From: Agarivorans sp. TSD2052
GTDB taxonomy: Bacteria; Pseudomonadota; Gammaproteobacteria; Enterobacterales; Celerinatantimonadaceae
Direction of reading: 5' to 3'
Length of the DNA stretch: 64,000 bases
Assembly (NCBI RefSeq): GCF_023238625.1
Contig: NZ_CP096670.1
Span: 1,849,501-1,913,500, forward strand
This document shows positions 1 through 10,091 of the stretch, one piece after another (within the stretch, counting starts at the first letter, position 1; each line of letters starts with the position of its first letter). A program made the position numbers and the translations under genes. The notes beneath the pieces are model-generated. The model searched no databases. It was given only the letters and a program-made list of their open reading frames with translations, and was not told the DNA's origin.

Positions 1-1463
1 TGCCCATATTCAACACCTAGCAGCTCTAATGCCTTCGATTGCATGACATTTTCTATACCTTCAGCGATTACTTTTAAGTTCGACTTATGCGCTATATCCA
101 CCATGTGCGGCACCAAAGATGAACGAATGGCGCCTGCTTCTAATTCGAATACAAAACTTTTATCGATTTTTAGGTACTGACAACGGAAGTTTTTAAGCTG
201 TTTAAGGTTTGAATATCCGGTACCAAAATCATCAATGGCGACTTCGAAACCCTGTTGGATGATGTGGTTGATATTGCGGTTCGCGTTTAAGCTGTCTAGT
301 TGTAAATCTTCGGTGATTTCTAAAGTGATGTTTCCATCGAACTGTTTCACTTCAACAAGCTCACTAAGGGCCGCTATTTGATTGCTCTCAACATCGTTAG
401 GAAAAATGTTGAAGCTGATCTTGGTGTCTTTCTGTATCACTTTACTGGCTTGTAATTCATGCAGAGCGGTTTCAATAATATGTTGGGTAAAGGGCCAAGT
501 GAGGCGTAAACGGCGTATTTCAGGAATAAATTCATCAGGGAACAGCCGACCATGTTGATCTTCGAACCTAGCTAACACTTCGCCGCCAATAATTCGTTTA
601 GTCTTTAGATCAACCAAAGGCTGTATTTGATAAGAGAAATAGCCTTTTTTCAAGCCTCGGCGTAGCCGTGAACCCACGCTAACATGACGCCTGATTAAGC
701 TTTCAGAACAGATACTCGTAATGATGCCAAAAGCAAAACTAAACAATAACGAAAAGGCTAAAAAGGCCAATTTGTTTCTAATAAGGGTGTAATTGTAAAG
801 GCTTAATGCTACGCAAAACTCATAGTTTTCACTACAACGATGAAAGTAGTGAAAGTTATCGTTGGCTTCTTCATATTCGTTTAACTGGGCTTGTTTGAAA
901 ATACCTGGGGTACCAATTAAATGGGTGATTTGGTTATTATAACGATTGACTATCTCCCATTGATTATCACCAAATTCTAAGTTTCCAAAGGTATTGTTGT
1001 TCACCACAACATTAAAATCGCCTTTGCGTAAAACCACGCCTGAGAGCAGATTATCAAATACTACTAGTTGCTGGTTTAACCATAAATCAAAGCCCAAGCC
1101 AGTACTAAATGTGGGGGGTTCCAATTCCATCGGGCTAGCCAGAGCGCCGCCGGTGGTGGTGCATACCAAGCGTTCATTTTGAATAAAACCTACATCTTTG
1201 ATGTAATCACTTAAAAAAACCACTTGGCGCATTTTTAATAACGCGCTGTCGCTACAGTCTTCGATGTCGAGGTGACTGAGGTCATCTAAGGATTGAAGTG
1301 AATCATAAATAACCGATTGAGTAAGATTAAGTGTGCTGTGAGCAATATGTCGCTGAGCTTGAGTGATTTCAGATGAGAGTAGTTGCAAGGCTATTATCAC
1401 CACCGCTAAGCAGGCGCTTAGTCCACTGGCTATCACAATAATACGTTGGGTAACGACTCGCAT
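1..1463 (-). CDS. CSS-motif EAL-domain c-di-GMP phosphodiesterase (3' end outside window)
   Basis: My own reverse-strand translation from the ATG at 1463 stays open for 487 codons to the window edge. It starts MRVVTQRIIVIASG, with one membrane segment at about 5-27 and a second at about 228-250. Between them lies a periplasmic CSS-type sensor with a DCSDSA motif near residue 68 and a second Cys in RLVC. The cytoplasmic EAL domain shows EVLAR in place of EALAR, FNIF, LEITED, IDDFGTGYSN, LKIDKSF and AEGIE, so the metal-binding and catalytic acids and the Lys are present. The family hydrolyses c-di-GMP to pGpG, and CSS domains respond to periplasmic thiol redox state in E. coli relatives. The C-terminal part of the barrel (the usual QGY/F segment) lies beyond the window. 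Confidence 0.9.
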   Translation of the reverse strand, partial: MRVVTQRIIVIASGLSACLAVVIIALQLLSSEITQAQRHIAHSTLNLTQSVIYDSLQSLDDLSHLDIEDCSDSALLKMRQVVFLSDYIKDVGFIQNERLVCTTTGGALASPMELEPPTFSTGLGFDLWLNQQLVVFDNLLSGVVLRKGDFNVVVNNNTFGNLEFGDNQWEIVNRYNNQITHLIGTPGIFKQAQLNEYEEANDNFHYFHRCSENYEFCVALSLYNYTLIRNKLAFLAFSLLFSFAFGIITSICSESLIRRHVSVGSRLRRGLKKGYFSYQIQPLVDLKTKRIIGGEVLARFEDQHGRLFPDEFIPEIRRLRLTWPFTQHIIETALHELQASKVIQKDTKISFNIFPNDVESNQIAALSELVEVKQFDGNITLEITEDLQLDSLNANRNINHIIQQGFEVAIDDFGTGYSNLKQLKNFRCQYLKIDKSFVFELEAGAIRSSLVPHMVDIAHKSNLKVIAEGIENVMQSKALELLGVEYG

Positions 1464-1575
1464 CCAGCTAATTCCTTATGCTCCAATCATCTGATTAAAG
1501 CACAAAAAACCGACTAAAAGCTATAATTTACAAGCGCCTAATTACATTTATAGTCATTATTAGCTTTAGGCGTGG

Positions 1576-2799
1576 CTAACGCGCTTGTGACTTTTCGTTG
1601 ATTAAACGGATCAATAAACTTCCGTCTAGTAAGGCCCGTTTCACGAGCGCCAAGCCACCCATAGTAGGATTTTTCTGAAAATGCGCAGCTTCAATAGGTA
1701 AACCGTGGGCAAAAGAGCTTAGTGCTTGGTGGTCGATACATTGTTTGATGGTCGGTAACAGTATGCTCTGTGCCGCCATTATTTCACCCGCTATGACGAT
1801 CTTCTCTGGATGAAATAGGTTAATGGTAATAGCGATACTGTTGCCGAGCATTTTTGCTACGCGGTGCAACACTTGATGACATAACATGTCCCCTTGATTG
1901 GCAGCGAAACATACATCTTCAATACCAAAGTCACCTTGCAATATCGAAGGGCAGCCTTGGCTAATTAAGGTCTTTAGGCGCTCTACAATGGCACTATTAG
2001 ATACAATAGTTTCTAAGCAACCTACGTTACCGCATTGGCAGCGGTCCCCCAAAGGATCAACTTGAATATGTCCTATTTCTCCAACATCGCGGTTTTGGCT
2101 CATAAACACTTGGCCGTTAACAATGATACCTGCGCTGGCCCCGTTATGAACGGTAATTAAAATTGAATCTAAGCAGTCTCTGGTTGAGCCAAAGTAGTGC
2201 TCAGCGAGCGCCATGGCTCGGGTATCGTTACCGATATAAGCGGGGAGTGAAAAGCGTTGTTCAATGATGGATGCGAGAGGGTAGTCACGAAGCTGATAAT
2301 GCGGCGTATATACTACCAAGCCTTCACCGGGATTAACCAAACCAGAAAGGGTTATGGCAATTGCGATTAGGTTTTGAGAAGCACTCACTTGTTGTTTAAT
2401 AAAAGCATCAATGTTGCTAAGCAGGGTATCTACTAAGGGTTGCTGCTCTACTTCTGCAATAACAAGCTTATTGTGAGCATGAGATTCTCCGCTTAAATCA
2501 AATAGCGAAATATCCATTTCTCCACGACCTAAACGCACCGAAATAAAGTAATAGTGGCTTTGTTCTGTCATTAAAGAAATAGCTCTACGCCCGCCAGTAG
2601 ACGCTTGCTGAGCCACTTCTTTAATTAGGCCTGTAGCGATCAGCTGACGAGTGATTTTAGTCACACTGGCCGGAGCCAATTGGCTTTCTTCAGCGACTTT
2701 GACACGTGAAATCGGACCTAATTGATCTATCATTCCGTATACTGCTGCAGTGTTTACCTGTTTAACTTTATCTACGTTGACAATAAGTTTGTTATTCAT
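1576..2799 (-). CDS. nagC: NagC-type ROK-family transcriptional repressor
   Basis: The 407-residue product matches the NagC/Mlc length. An N-terminal winged helix (about 15-80, with SRVKVAEESQLAPASVTKIT) is followed by a ROK sugar-binding domain. The ROK zinc cluster is visible as GHIQVDPLGDRCQCGNVGC near residue 250. In E. coli, NagC represses the nag genes and is released by GlcNAc-6-phosphate. It is the last gene of nagB-nagA-nagC, 11 bp after nagA, as in E. coli nagBAC. Mlc is the main alternative, but the operon position favours NagC. Boxes in the nagB-nagE intergenic region are the likely operators. Confidence 0.9.
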   Translation of the reverse strand: MNNKLIVNVDKVKQVNTAAVYGMIDQLGPISRVKVAEESQLAPASVTKITRQLIATGLIKEVAQQASTGGRRAISLMTEQSHYYFISVRLGRGEMDISLFDLSGESHAHNKLVIAEVEQQPLVDTLLSNIDAFIKQQVSASQNLIAIAITLSGLVNPGEGLVVYTPHYQLRDYPLASIIEQRFSLPAYIGNDTRAMALAEHYFGSTRDCLDSILITVHNGASAGIIVNGQVFMSQNRDVGEIGHIQVDPLGDRCQCGNVGCLETIVSNSAIVERLKTLISQGCPSILQGDFGIEDVCFAANQGDMLCHQVLHRVAKMLGNSIAITINLFHPEKIVIAGEIMAAQSILLPTIKQCIDHQALSSFAHGLPIEAAHFQKNPTMGGLALVKRALLDGSLLIRLINEKSQAR

Positions 2800-2810
2800 G
2801 CTTTTGTTGC

Positions 2811-3947
2811 TTAAAACCGTGTGAGTTGGCCATCGCTAATCGTTAAAGTGACATTAAAATCTTGGTCAAATGCGGTTAAGTTTGCGCTATAACCTGCTTT
2901 GATTCGGCCAAATCTATCGTCTCGTGAGATTGCAGTTGCTGGATACAAAGAAGCCATTCTTAAACTGTCTCTCATAGACAAACCGACTGATTGTACGCAG
3001 TTTTTTACTGCCCCAATCATTGTTAGAGCAGAACCGCCGAGTGTACCATCATCACCAAAGCAAATCCCATCTTGTACGGTAATTTTGCGTCCCACAAAAT
3101 CAAAGCTACTTATATCGGCTCCAGCAGCAGCAGTGGCGTCGGTTACCAAACACAATTTGTGGCGAAGTAAACGCTTGGCGATGCGTACATTGGCGTCGGC
3201 AACATGGTGGCCGTCGACGATAATACCAGCGAACAGGTTATGGTCATAAATTGCACCGACTACGCCGGGTTCACGCCCCGTCATTGGGCTCATGGCGTTG
3301 TACAAATGGGTGGCAAATCCTACCCCTGCGTTGATTGCTTCACTGGCTTGTTGATAACTGGCGTTGGTATGTCCCAATGAGACTAATATGCCTGCTTCTT
3401 TTAATGCCGAAATGGTGGTTAATTTGACATGTTCGGGTGCTAAGGTGATTTTTTTAATCGCGTCATTGTTATCTAGTAAGAAGCGTAAGCGCTGTTGGTT
3501 AAGTTGGCGAATAAGCGCTTCACTATGTATGCCTTTTTTATCCACGCTGAGGTAGGGGCCTTCTAAATGTAAGCCCAAGTTGGCCGTACCATGGCTGAGT
3601 TGATGTGCGCGCGATACTTCTACCGCTTGCTCCATTTCCTCATCATTGGTAGTGATAAGTGTCGGCATGAAATTCGTGGTGCCACTTCTAAGGTTACTGT
3701 TATGCATAACCTCCAGGTTGTGGGCAGTAAATTCGCCATTGAGCATCACCCCTCCGCAACCATTTAGCTGCAGGTCAACAAAACCTGGGCATAACACCGC
3801 GCCATTGAGGTCGATACTACTGATCTGTGGTGATACTTGTTGGTTAGGAACTACCGAACTGACTTGGCCGTCTTCAATTAATACGGAATAGCCATTTAAC
3901 AATTCGCAACCATCAAAAACTAGAGCATTGGTAAGGGCATACATCAT
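2811..3947 (-). CDS. nagA: N-acetylglucosamine-6-phosphate deacetylase
   Basis: The 378-residue amidohydrolase removes acetate from GlcNAc-6-phosphate to give glucosamine-6-phosphate. Visible family motifs are HLEGPYL near 130 (metal-binding Glu), SLGHTNASY near 193, THLYNAMSPM near 214 and the catalytic VTDATAAAG near 270. It lies 10 bp downstream of nagB and 11 bp upstream of nagC, so it is surely co-transcribed. Two adjacent ATG codons (3947 and 3944) follow a GGAAAATCGGA stretch; which one is used is not decidable by eye. Confidence 0.95.
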   Translation of the reverse strand: MMYALTNALVFDGCELLNGYSVLIEDGQVSSVVPNQQVSPQISSIDLNGAVLCPGFVDLQLNGCGGVMLNGEFTAHNLEVMHNSNLRSGTTNFMPTLITTNDEEMEQAVEVSRAHQLSHGTANLGLHLEGPYLSVDKKGIHSEALIRQLNQQRLRFLLDNNDAIKKITLAPEHVKLTTISALKEAGILVSLGHTNASYQQASEAINAGVGFATHLYNAMSPMTGREPGVVGAIYDHNLFAGIIVDGHHVADANVRIAKRLLRHKLCLVTDATAAAGADISSFDFVGRKITVQDGICFGDDGTLGGSALTMIGAVKNCVQSVGLSMRDSLRMASLYPATAISRDDRFGRIKAGYSANLTAFDQDFNVTLTISDGQLTRF

Positions 3948-3957
3948 TCCGATTTTC

Positions 3958-4755
3958 CTAAATATTTTTTATGTTGTTGGCTTCAAGTTCTTGAAAGTAA
4001 CGAACTGTTTTTACTTTCAGTTCCATGGTTGAAGGCTCGTCGCATACTACCATTGCTTTAGGGTGAATTTGTAGCGCAGATATAGTCCATAGATGGTTAA
4101 CGCTCCCTTCTACGGCTGCTTGTAGGGCCTGCGCCTTATTGTGTCCGGTCACCAGTATAAGGATTTCTTCAGCATCTAAGAGGGTACCTACACCAACAGT
4201 TAAGGCCAGTTTTGGGACTTCTTCGATGTTGTTGAAAAAGCGCGAGTTAACCATACGAGTATCTTCTGTAAGGGTTTTAACTCGCGTGCGTGAAGCCAAT
4301 GATGATGCCGGCTCATTAAATGCAATATGACCATCTACACCAACGCCACCCATAAATAAGTTAATTTTACCGTACTGCTTAATTTTTGCTTCATATTGGG
4401 CGCATTCGGCTTCTAAATCTTCAGCGTTACCATCGAGTAGGTTGATGTTGTCAGCTTTGATATCAATATGTGAGAAGAAGTTGTTATGCATGAAACTGTA
4501 ATAGCTTTCCGGATGTTGCTTAGGGATCCCGACATATTCATCCATATTGAAAGTCACAACATGCTCAAAACTAACCCGTTTTTGTTTGTGTAGTTCTATA
4601 AGGTGTTTATAAGTGGTGAGCGGGGTGCCACCAGTAGGGCAACCGAGAACAAAAGGCTTGTCAGCGGTAGGTTTGAAGGACTTAATTTTCTCTGCGATAT
4701 AAAGTGCAGACCAGCGTCCTACTTGTTCTTTGTCTAGTAAAGGTATCAGTCTCAT
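3958..4755 (-). CDS. nagB: glucosamine-6-phosphate deaminase
   Basis: The 265-residue enzyme converts glucosamine-6-phosphate to fructose-6-phosphate and ammonia. It is close to E. coli NagB along its length: PTGGTPL near 41, [10 protein letters not shown] near 66, [16 protein letters not shown] near 135 with the catalytic Asp/His region, and the C-terminal [13 protein letters not shown] chose the ATG at 4755 ([11 protein letters not shown]) because E. coli NagB starts MRLIPL and a GGAG precedes it. An in-frame start 15 bp upstream is also open. First gene of the nagBAC operon. Confidence 0.95.
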   Translation of the reverse strand: MRLIPLLDKEQVGRWSALYIAEKIKSFKPTADKPFVLGCPTGGTPLTTYKHLIELHKQKRVSFEHVVTFNMDEYVGIPKQHPESYYSFMHNNFFSHIDIKADNINLLDGNAEDLEAECAQYEAKIKQYGKINLFMGGVGVDGHIAFNEPASSLASRTRVKTLTEDTRMVNSRFFNNIEEVPKLALTVGVGTLLDAEEILILVTGHNKAQALQAAVEGSVNHLWTISALQIHPKAMVVCDEPSTMELKVKTVRYFQELEANNIKNI

Positions 4756-4790
4756 GATTTTTCTCCGCAAGTTTTGATTTATCTTAGCAG

Positions 4791-4813
4791 TTTAATTCTC
4801 GTCGAGAAATAAG
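4791..4813. promoter_or_regulatory. putative NagC operator, nagB side
   Basis: A perfect inverted repeat TTCTCG-T-CGAGAA (4796-4808) in AT-rich flanks sits 36 bp upstream of the nagB start. NagC/Mlc boxes are AT-rich palindromes of about 23 bp with a CG-containing core, and the position next to nagB fits repression of nagBAC. Assignment is by pattern and context only. Confidence 0.5.
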
Positions 4814-4904
4814 TTTCGTTAAAAATGTGATTAGTAGCAGTTTAAAAATAATTTAGTAACGTATTGATCACATATTTACCCAATCTTTATTTGCGTGGAG
4901 AATT

Positions 4905-4928
4905 TAATTATTTACACTGCGAATTAAG
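4905..4928. promoter_or_regulatory. putative NagC operator, nagE side
   Basis: ATTATTTACACTGCGAATTAA (4907-4927, listed here as a 21-base site with core TTTACACTGCGAATT) closely resembles the E. coli NagC pattern of TTATTT..., a 6-7 base centre, then GCGAATTAA. A weaker related sequence, TTATTTGCG followed by GAGAATTTAA, lies just upstream at 4887-4907. Two boxes flanking a divergent promoter region would allow NagC looping as in E. coli nagE-nagB. Confidence 0.5.
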
Positions 4929-5041
4929 TTCTTGGTGGAACGTTTAGCAAGACTCGCTGTGTATTGGAACACTAAGGTCGAATTGGCAATTGCCGCTAAT
5001 AAATTTGAATTTGGTTAATGATAGCCATAAAGAGGGATACT

Positions 5042-6484
5042 ATGTTTACCTATTTACAGAAGATTGGACGAGCCTTAATGGTACCCGTTGCAGTATTACC
5101 TGCAGCGGCCATTTTAATGGGAATTGGTTACTGGATAGACCCCAACGGTTGGGGTGGGAACAGTGCATTAGCGGCATTTTTAATTAAGTCTGGTGCCGCT
5201 ATTATTGACAATATGTCGGTACTGTTTGCTATTGGTATTGCTTACGGCATGTCTCGTGATAAAGACGGCGCAGCAGCCTTGGCCGGTTTCATTGGTTACA
5301 TGGTGATTACTACTTTGCTAGCGCCAGGCGCGGTAGAGCAAATCGGACTAGTGGCCTTAGATGAGTCTAGTACTTTGGCTTTCTCTAAAATCAATAATCA
5401 GTTCGTTGGTATTATCAGCGGTATTATGGCTGCCGAGCTATATAATCGCTTCTACCAAGTTGAGCTGCACAAAGCGTTGTCATTCTTTAGTGGCAAGCGT
5501 TTAGTGCCTATTCTTACTTCAGTGGCAGGTATCGGTATGGCTTTTGTACTGATGTATCTTTGGCCGCTTATCTTTGGAGGTTTAGTCACCTTTGGTGAAA
5601 GCATTACCGGTCTAGGATCTGTAGGGGCCGGCATCTATGGTTTCTTCAACCGCATCCTTATTCCGGTGGGTTTACACCATGCATTAAACGCTGTGTTCTG
5701 GTTTGATATGGCGGGCATTAATGATTTAGGTAAATTTTTGAGTGTGGCTGCGGATGCCGTACCAGGTGAAACAGGCCGATACATGGCGGGTTTCTTTCCT
5801 ATTATGATGTTTGGTCTACCGGGTGCAGCGCTGGCTATTTATCATACAGCTAAAGCAGAAAACAAAAGTAAAGTTGCGTCAATTATGATTGCAGCGGCAA
5901 CGGCGTCTTTCTTTACGGGTGTAACAGAGCCACTAGAGTTTGCCTTCATGTTTGTCGCCCCGGTACTTTATGTGGTGCACGCTCTACTTACCGGGGTGTC
6001 GGTATTTATTGCCGCCTCAATGCAGTGGATGGCTGGCTTTGGCTTTAGTGCGGGTTTGGTCGATATGGTGCTGTCTTCACGTAACCCATTAGCCACTAAC
6101 TGGTATATGTTAATCCCACAAGGTTTAGTGTTTTTTGCAATTTACTACTTCGTCTTCAAAACCATGATCATCAAAATGAACTTGAAAACACCGGGCCGTG
6201 AAGAAGCTGACGAAGACGAAACGACCTTAAGTGTTGGTGGTTCGCATGCAGAGGTGGCAGGCTTAGTGCTTACCATGCTAGGTGGTACAGATAATGTTGT
6301 ATTGGTAGATAACTGTGCAACCCGTCTTCGCTTAGAAGTGAAAGACAGTGGCCAAGTTAATGTAAAAGAACTCAAAAAACATGTGCCAGGTGTGATTGTA
6401 CCGAGCAAAACAGCGGTACAAGTTGTAATTGGTCCACATGTTGAGTTTGTTGCCAGTGAATTAAAAATACTGGCTGCAAAATAA
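5042..6484 (+). CDS. nagE: PTS N-acetylglucosamine transporter, fused IICB subunits
   Basis: The 480-residue protein has a IIC membrane domain (about 1-370, many hydrophobic segments, GLHHALNAVFW near 213, TEPLEFAFMF near 300) and a IIB domain (about 395-480) with the phosphocysteine motif NCATRLRLEV. It takes up and phosphorylates GlcNAc to GlcNAc-6-phosphate. E. coli NagE is about 648 residues because it also carries IIA; here the protein ends after IIB, so IIA must come from another gene. I chose ATG 5042 (MFTYLQKIGRALM) with GAGGGA upstream; a longer start at 5018 is open. Divergent from nagBAC. Confidence 0.92.
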   Translation: MFTYLQKIGRALMVPVAVLPAAAILMGIGYWIDPNGWGGNSALAAFLIKSGAAIIDNMSVLFAIGIAYGMSRDKDGAAALAGFIGYMVITTLLAPGAVEQIGLVALDESSTLAFSKINNQFVGIISGIMAAELYNRFYQVELHKALSFFSGKRLVPILTSVAGIGMAFVLMYLWPLIFGGLVTFGESITGLGSVGAGIYGFFNRILIPVGLHHALNAVFWFDMAGINDLGKFLSVAADAVPGETGRYMAGFFPIMMFGLPGAALAIYHTAKAENKSKVASIMIAAATASFFTGVTEPLEFAFMFVAPVLYVVHALLTGVSVFIAASMQWMAGFGFSAGLVDMVLSSRNPLATNWYMLIPQGLVFFAIYYFVFKTMIIKMNLKTPGREEADEDETTLSVGGSHAEVAGLVLTMLGGTDNVVLVDNCATRLRLEVKDSGQVNVKELKKHVPGVIVPSKTAVQVVIGPHVEFVASELKILAAK

Positions 6485-6523
6485 ACGCAAAGCTCAAGAA
6501 CTGTTGTTACCATTGTACTGTTT

Positions 6524-6547
6524 GGCCCTCCTTGGAGGGCCTTTTTT
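6524..6547 (+). terminator. intrinsic terminator after nagE
   Basis: Perfect stem GGCCCTCC / GGAGGGCC with a TT loop, followed by TTTTTT, 40 bp after the nagE stop. Confidence 0.9.
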
Positions 6548-6579
6548 ATGGTGGTAGAGTAAAACCGAGTATTGCTAGA

Positions 6580-7050
6580 TTAGGGAGTGACAAGGCTTGG
6601 CTCTTGGTAGGCTTGAGTTCCCCAAAGCGGTACCGTTGATAAACTGTGTTTGTAACTCCCCGAGGTTTCTTTAGTGGAGTACGACAAGTACATCAACGTT
6701 TGTGACTCAAGATCGTATATACGGCGAATTTTTAGTGATTTAAACAGAATGCTCTTTGACTTTTTAAAGACGACTTCGCCAGATTTTGAGGTATCGATAT
6801 TGGTCAGCATAGCGGCTGTTATTTCGCCTGTTTGGCGGCAGGAAATAGAGGCATCGCTAGGGTCGGCAAAGTCTAAATCCGCCTCAACATTTGCAATGTG
6901 ACAAGTCACCCCTGGTATTAACGGATCATTGAGTACGCTAATTTTAATATCTTTGGTGGTAAACAAGCCAAGTGATACGTCAGCGACTTCACTGCTATCA
7001 CAAGCGACTAAAAGGCTGCTGGCCAATAAAATGGCTAGGGTGTTTTTCAT
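6580..7050 (-). CDS. creA: CreA-family lipoprotein
   Basis: The 156-residue protein from ATG 7050 (MKNTLAILLASSLLVAC) has a type II signal peptide with lipobox LVAC, so mature Cys is at about residue 17. The rest follows E. coli CreA: VTCHIANVEA, SDASISCRQTG, GEVVFKKSKSILFKSLKIRRIYD, YLSYS and a C-terminal STVPLW. Function of CreA is not established. E. coli CreA is a secreted protein without a lipobox, so lipid anchoring is a difference here. An upstream in-frame start at 7116 would bury the signal peptide and is unlikely. No operon partner: the downstream nagE is convergent. Confidence 0.8.
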   Translation of the reverse strand: MKNTLAILLASSLLVACDSSEVADVSLGLFTTKDIKISVLNDPLIPGVTCHIANVEADLDFADPSDASISCRQTGEITAAMLTNIDTSKSGEVVFKKSKSILFKSLKIRRIYDLESQTLMYLSYSTKETSGSYKHSLSTVPLWGTQAYQEPSLVTP

Positions 7051-7153
7051 TGCGTTGCTTCTCTGTTGTTCACTCATTGTTAGATTTACGCTACTGTGCT
7101 TAGCCTTAATTAGCAATGAATAATTAGAGCGTTAAAGCGCTATTTACTTCAGG

Positions 7154-7789
7154 TTATCGCTCTACGCGGGCTAAGACCACAGCCATCATGATGAATAACG
7201 AGCCAAACACGCGATTTTGTAAGGCGATAAAGCGAGCTTTTCCTAGCCATGGTTTAGCTGCTGTAGCGAGGGTTGCATAACTGAACATAACCGCACAATC
7301 GATCAATACCACGGTTAATCCCAGTAATAAGTACTGGCTAATTAGTTCGTTATTGGGGCTTACAAATTGAGGTAAAAACGCAGCCAAGAAAATGATCGAT
7401 TTAGGGTTCATTAGATTAACAATGAAACCTTGTCTGATTAACTCCGAACTGGATTTAATGGTATCTCGCCCAGTGTGTAAACGTTTAGGCTTGTCGAAAA
7501 ATTTACTCAAGCCTAGGTAGAGTAGATAGGCTGCCCCTAAGTACTTAATCAAAGTGAAAGCTATGGCTGAAGAGGCTAATAAAGCGCCAAGCCCTACAGA
7601 AACCACTACTAGGTGAACAATCAGCGCCAACTGCAAGCCCGCGATGTTTTTGCAAGCTTGCCGAAAGCCGCCGCTCAAAGAATGACTGATGGTGGCTACT
7701 GCCCCCGCGCCTGGCGATAAGCTAAAAATGATACAGGCAACGACAAAGGTGAGCCAAACGCTAAACAACATAAATAATCCCATAAACAA
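7154..7789 (-). CDS. LysE/RhtB-family amino-acid exporter
   Basis: A 205-211-residue inner-membrane protein with about six hydrophobic segments and the N-terminal LysE family motif (FSLSPGAGAVATISHSLSGG near 23-42). NLMNPKSIIFLAAFLPQF near 130 is the conserved NPK segment. The family exports lysine, homoserine, threonine or similar compounds; the substrate cannot be told. Possible starts are 7789, 7783 and 7771, the last giving MLFSVWLTFVVA. It stands alone. Confidence 0.85.
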   Translation of the reverse strand: MFMGLFMLFSVWLTFVVACIIFSLSPGAGAVATISHSLSGGFRQACKNIAGLQLALIVHLVVVSVGLGALLASSAIAFTLIKYLGAAYLLYLGLSKFFDKPKRLHTGRDTIKSSSELIRQGFIVNLMNPKSIIFLAAFLPQFVSPNNELISQYLLLGLTVVLIDCAVMFSYATLATAAKPWLGKARFIALQNRVFGSLFIMMAVVLARVER

Positions 7790-8015
7790 AAGGCGGTGAT
7801 TGGCAATATCGCAGAAATCTGATGAGTTTGTCTAGTTCGGTGTTAATGCTCATACTATAAATATCGAACAAGCTAGGGCTCTTTGTCCATCGCTGAAAAC
7901 AAGGCTAATTAAGTTGCGGATATGTCAGCGATTAAAACAGCGGCCAAGCGATCGCCGTTCGGTATTATTGCATGGCGTTAGCAAGCGCGGGTAATAGTGA
8001 GAGTACTGCTGACAC

Positions 8016-8043
8016 AAAAAAGCCGACGATTAAGTCGGCTTTG
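8016..8043 (-). terminator. intrinsic terminator after purB
   Basis: AAAGCCGACTTAATCGTCGGCTTTTTT on the minus strand: stem AAGCCGAC / GTCGGCTT with a TTAAT-type loop and T-run, about 30 bp past the purB stop. The 226 bp between this and the exporter gene upstream (7790-8015) show no gene. Confidence 0.85.
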
Positions 8044-8073
8044 GTAAATTTACCTAGCAAGGAAGGCTGTCGA

Positions 8074-9450
<1,377 letters not shown>

Positions 9451-9459
9451 CTAAATTAA

Positions 9460-10086
9460 CTAATCAATGGTGTTTAAAAGTTGTGTGGTTTGCTGTAAAT
9501 AATTCTTTCGAGAAAACAGTAGTTGCCTACGTTGGCCGCCTAATTGTCGCCATAATACGCAGGCGCGTATTCCGGCTAACAGTAAGGCGCGAACTTTGTG
9601 TTGAACAACCGGTTGCTGCAGGTGACTAACATTGCCTGCAACTTGGATACGTGGACCTAAAGGACTAATTATATCGCTGTAGATGTCGGCAATGCCGCCA
9701 AGTACCTGTTGGTCTAACAATTCGAAATGCTGCAACTGTCGATCTAGTTGGGTGATACGTTCGCCCATCATGCCCATAAGATCAGGACGTTTATTTAAAC
9801 GCCGTTCAAGCGCGAGTAAACTGACCAAGTAACGGGTTATCTCGGCGTTACGTTTCTCTTGTTGGCTGTTGAGCTGAGCGCTCATTACGCCCAGGCCTAA
9901 TTTAAGCTCGGCTAATGAGCCAAACACATCTACCGTTTCTTTAGGATCGGTGACCAAAATACTGTTAAGGCAAGTACTTAGGCCGGCTTCTTCGCAGGTG
10001 CTAGTACGCGCTACATCTTGGACTAATTTCGCTGCTTGGCAAATACCGGCGAAAGCGATGACACGGTTAGATAGTGAATTACTCAT
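9460..10086 (-). CDS. hflD: HflD-family high-frequency lysogenization protein
   Basis: The 208-residue protein has the same length and operon position as E. coli HflD (213), a peripheral membrane protein first found through phage lambda CII. Its normal cell role is unclear. Family features seen are FAGICQAAKLVQDVA at 11-25, the mid-protein ERRLNKRPDLM and QHKVRALLLAGIRACVLWRQLGG near the C-terminus. Five bp separate it from mnmA and 18 bp from purB, so it is in the same transcript. Confidence 0.93.
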   Translation of the reverse strand: MSNSLSNRVIAFAGICQAAKLVQDVARTSTCEEAGLSTCLNSILVTDPKETVDVFGSLAELKLGLGVMSAQLNSQQEKRNAEITRYLVSLLALERRLNKRPDLMGMMGERITQLDRQLQHFELLDQQVLGGIADIYSDIISPLGPRIQVAGNVSHLQQPVVQHKVRALLLAGIRACVLWRQLGGQRRQLLFSRKNYLQQTTQLLNTID

Positions 10087-10091
10087 AGCGC

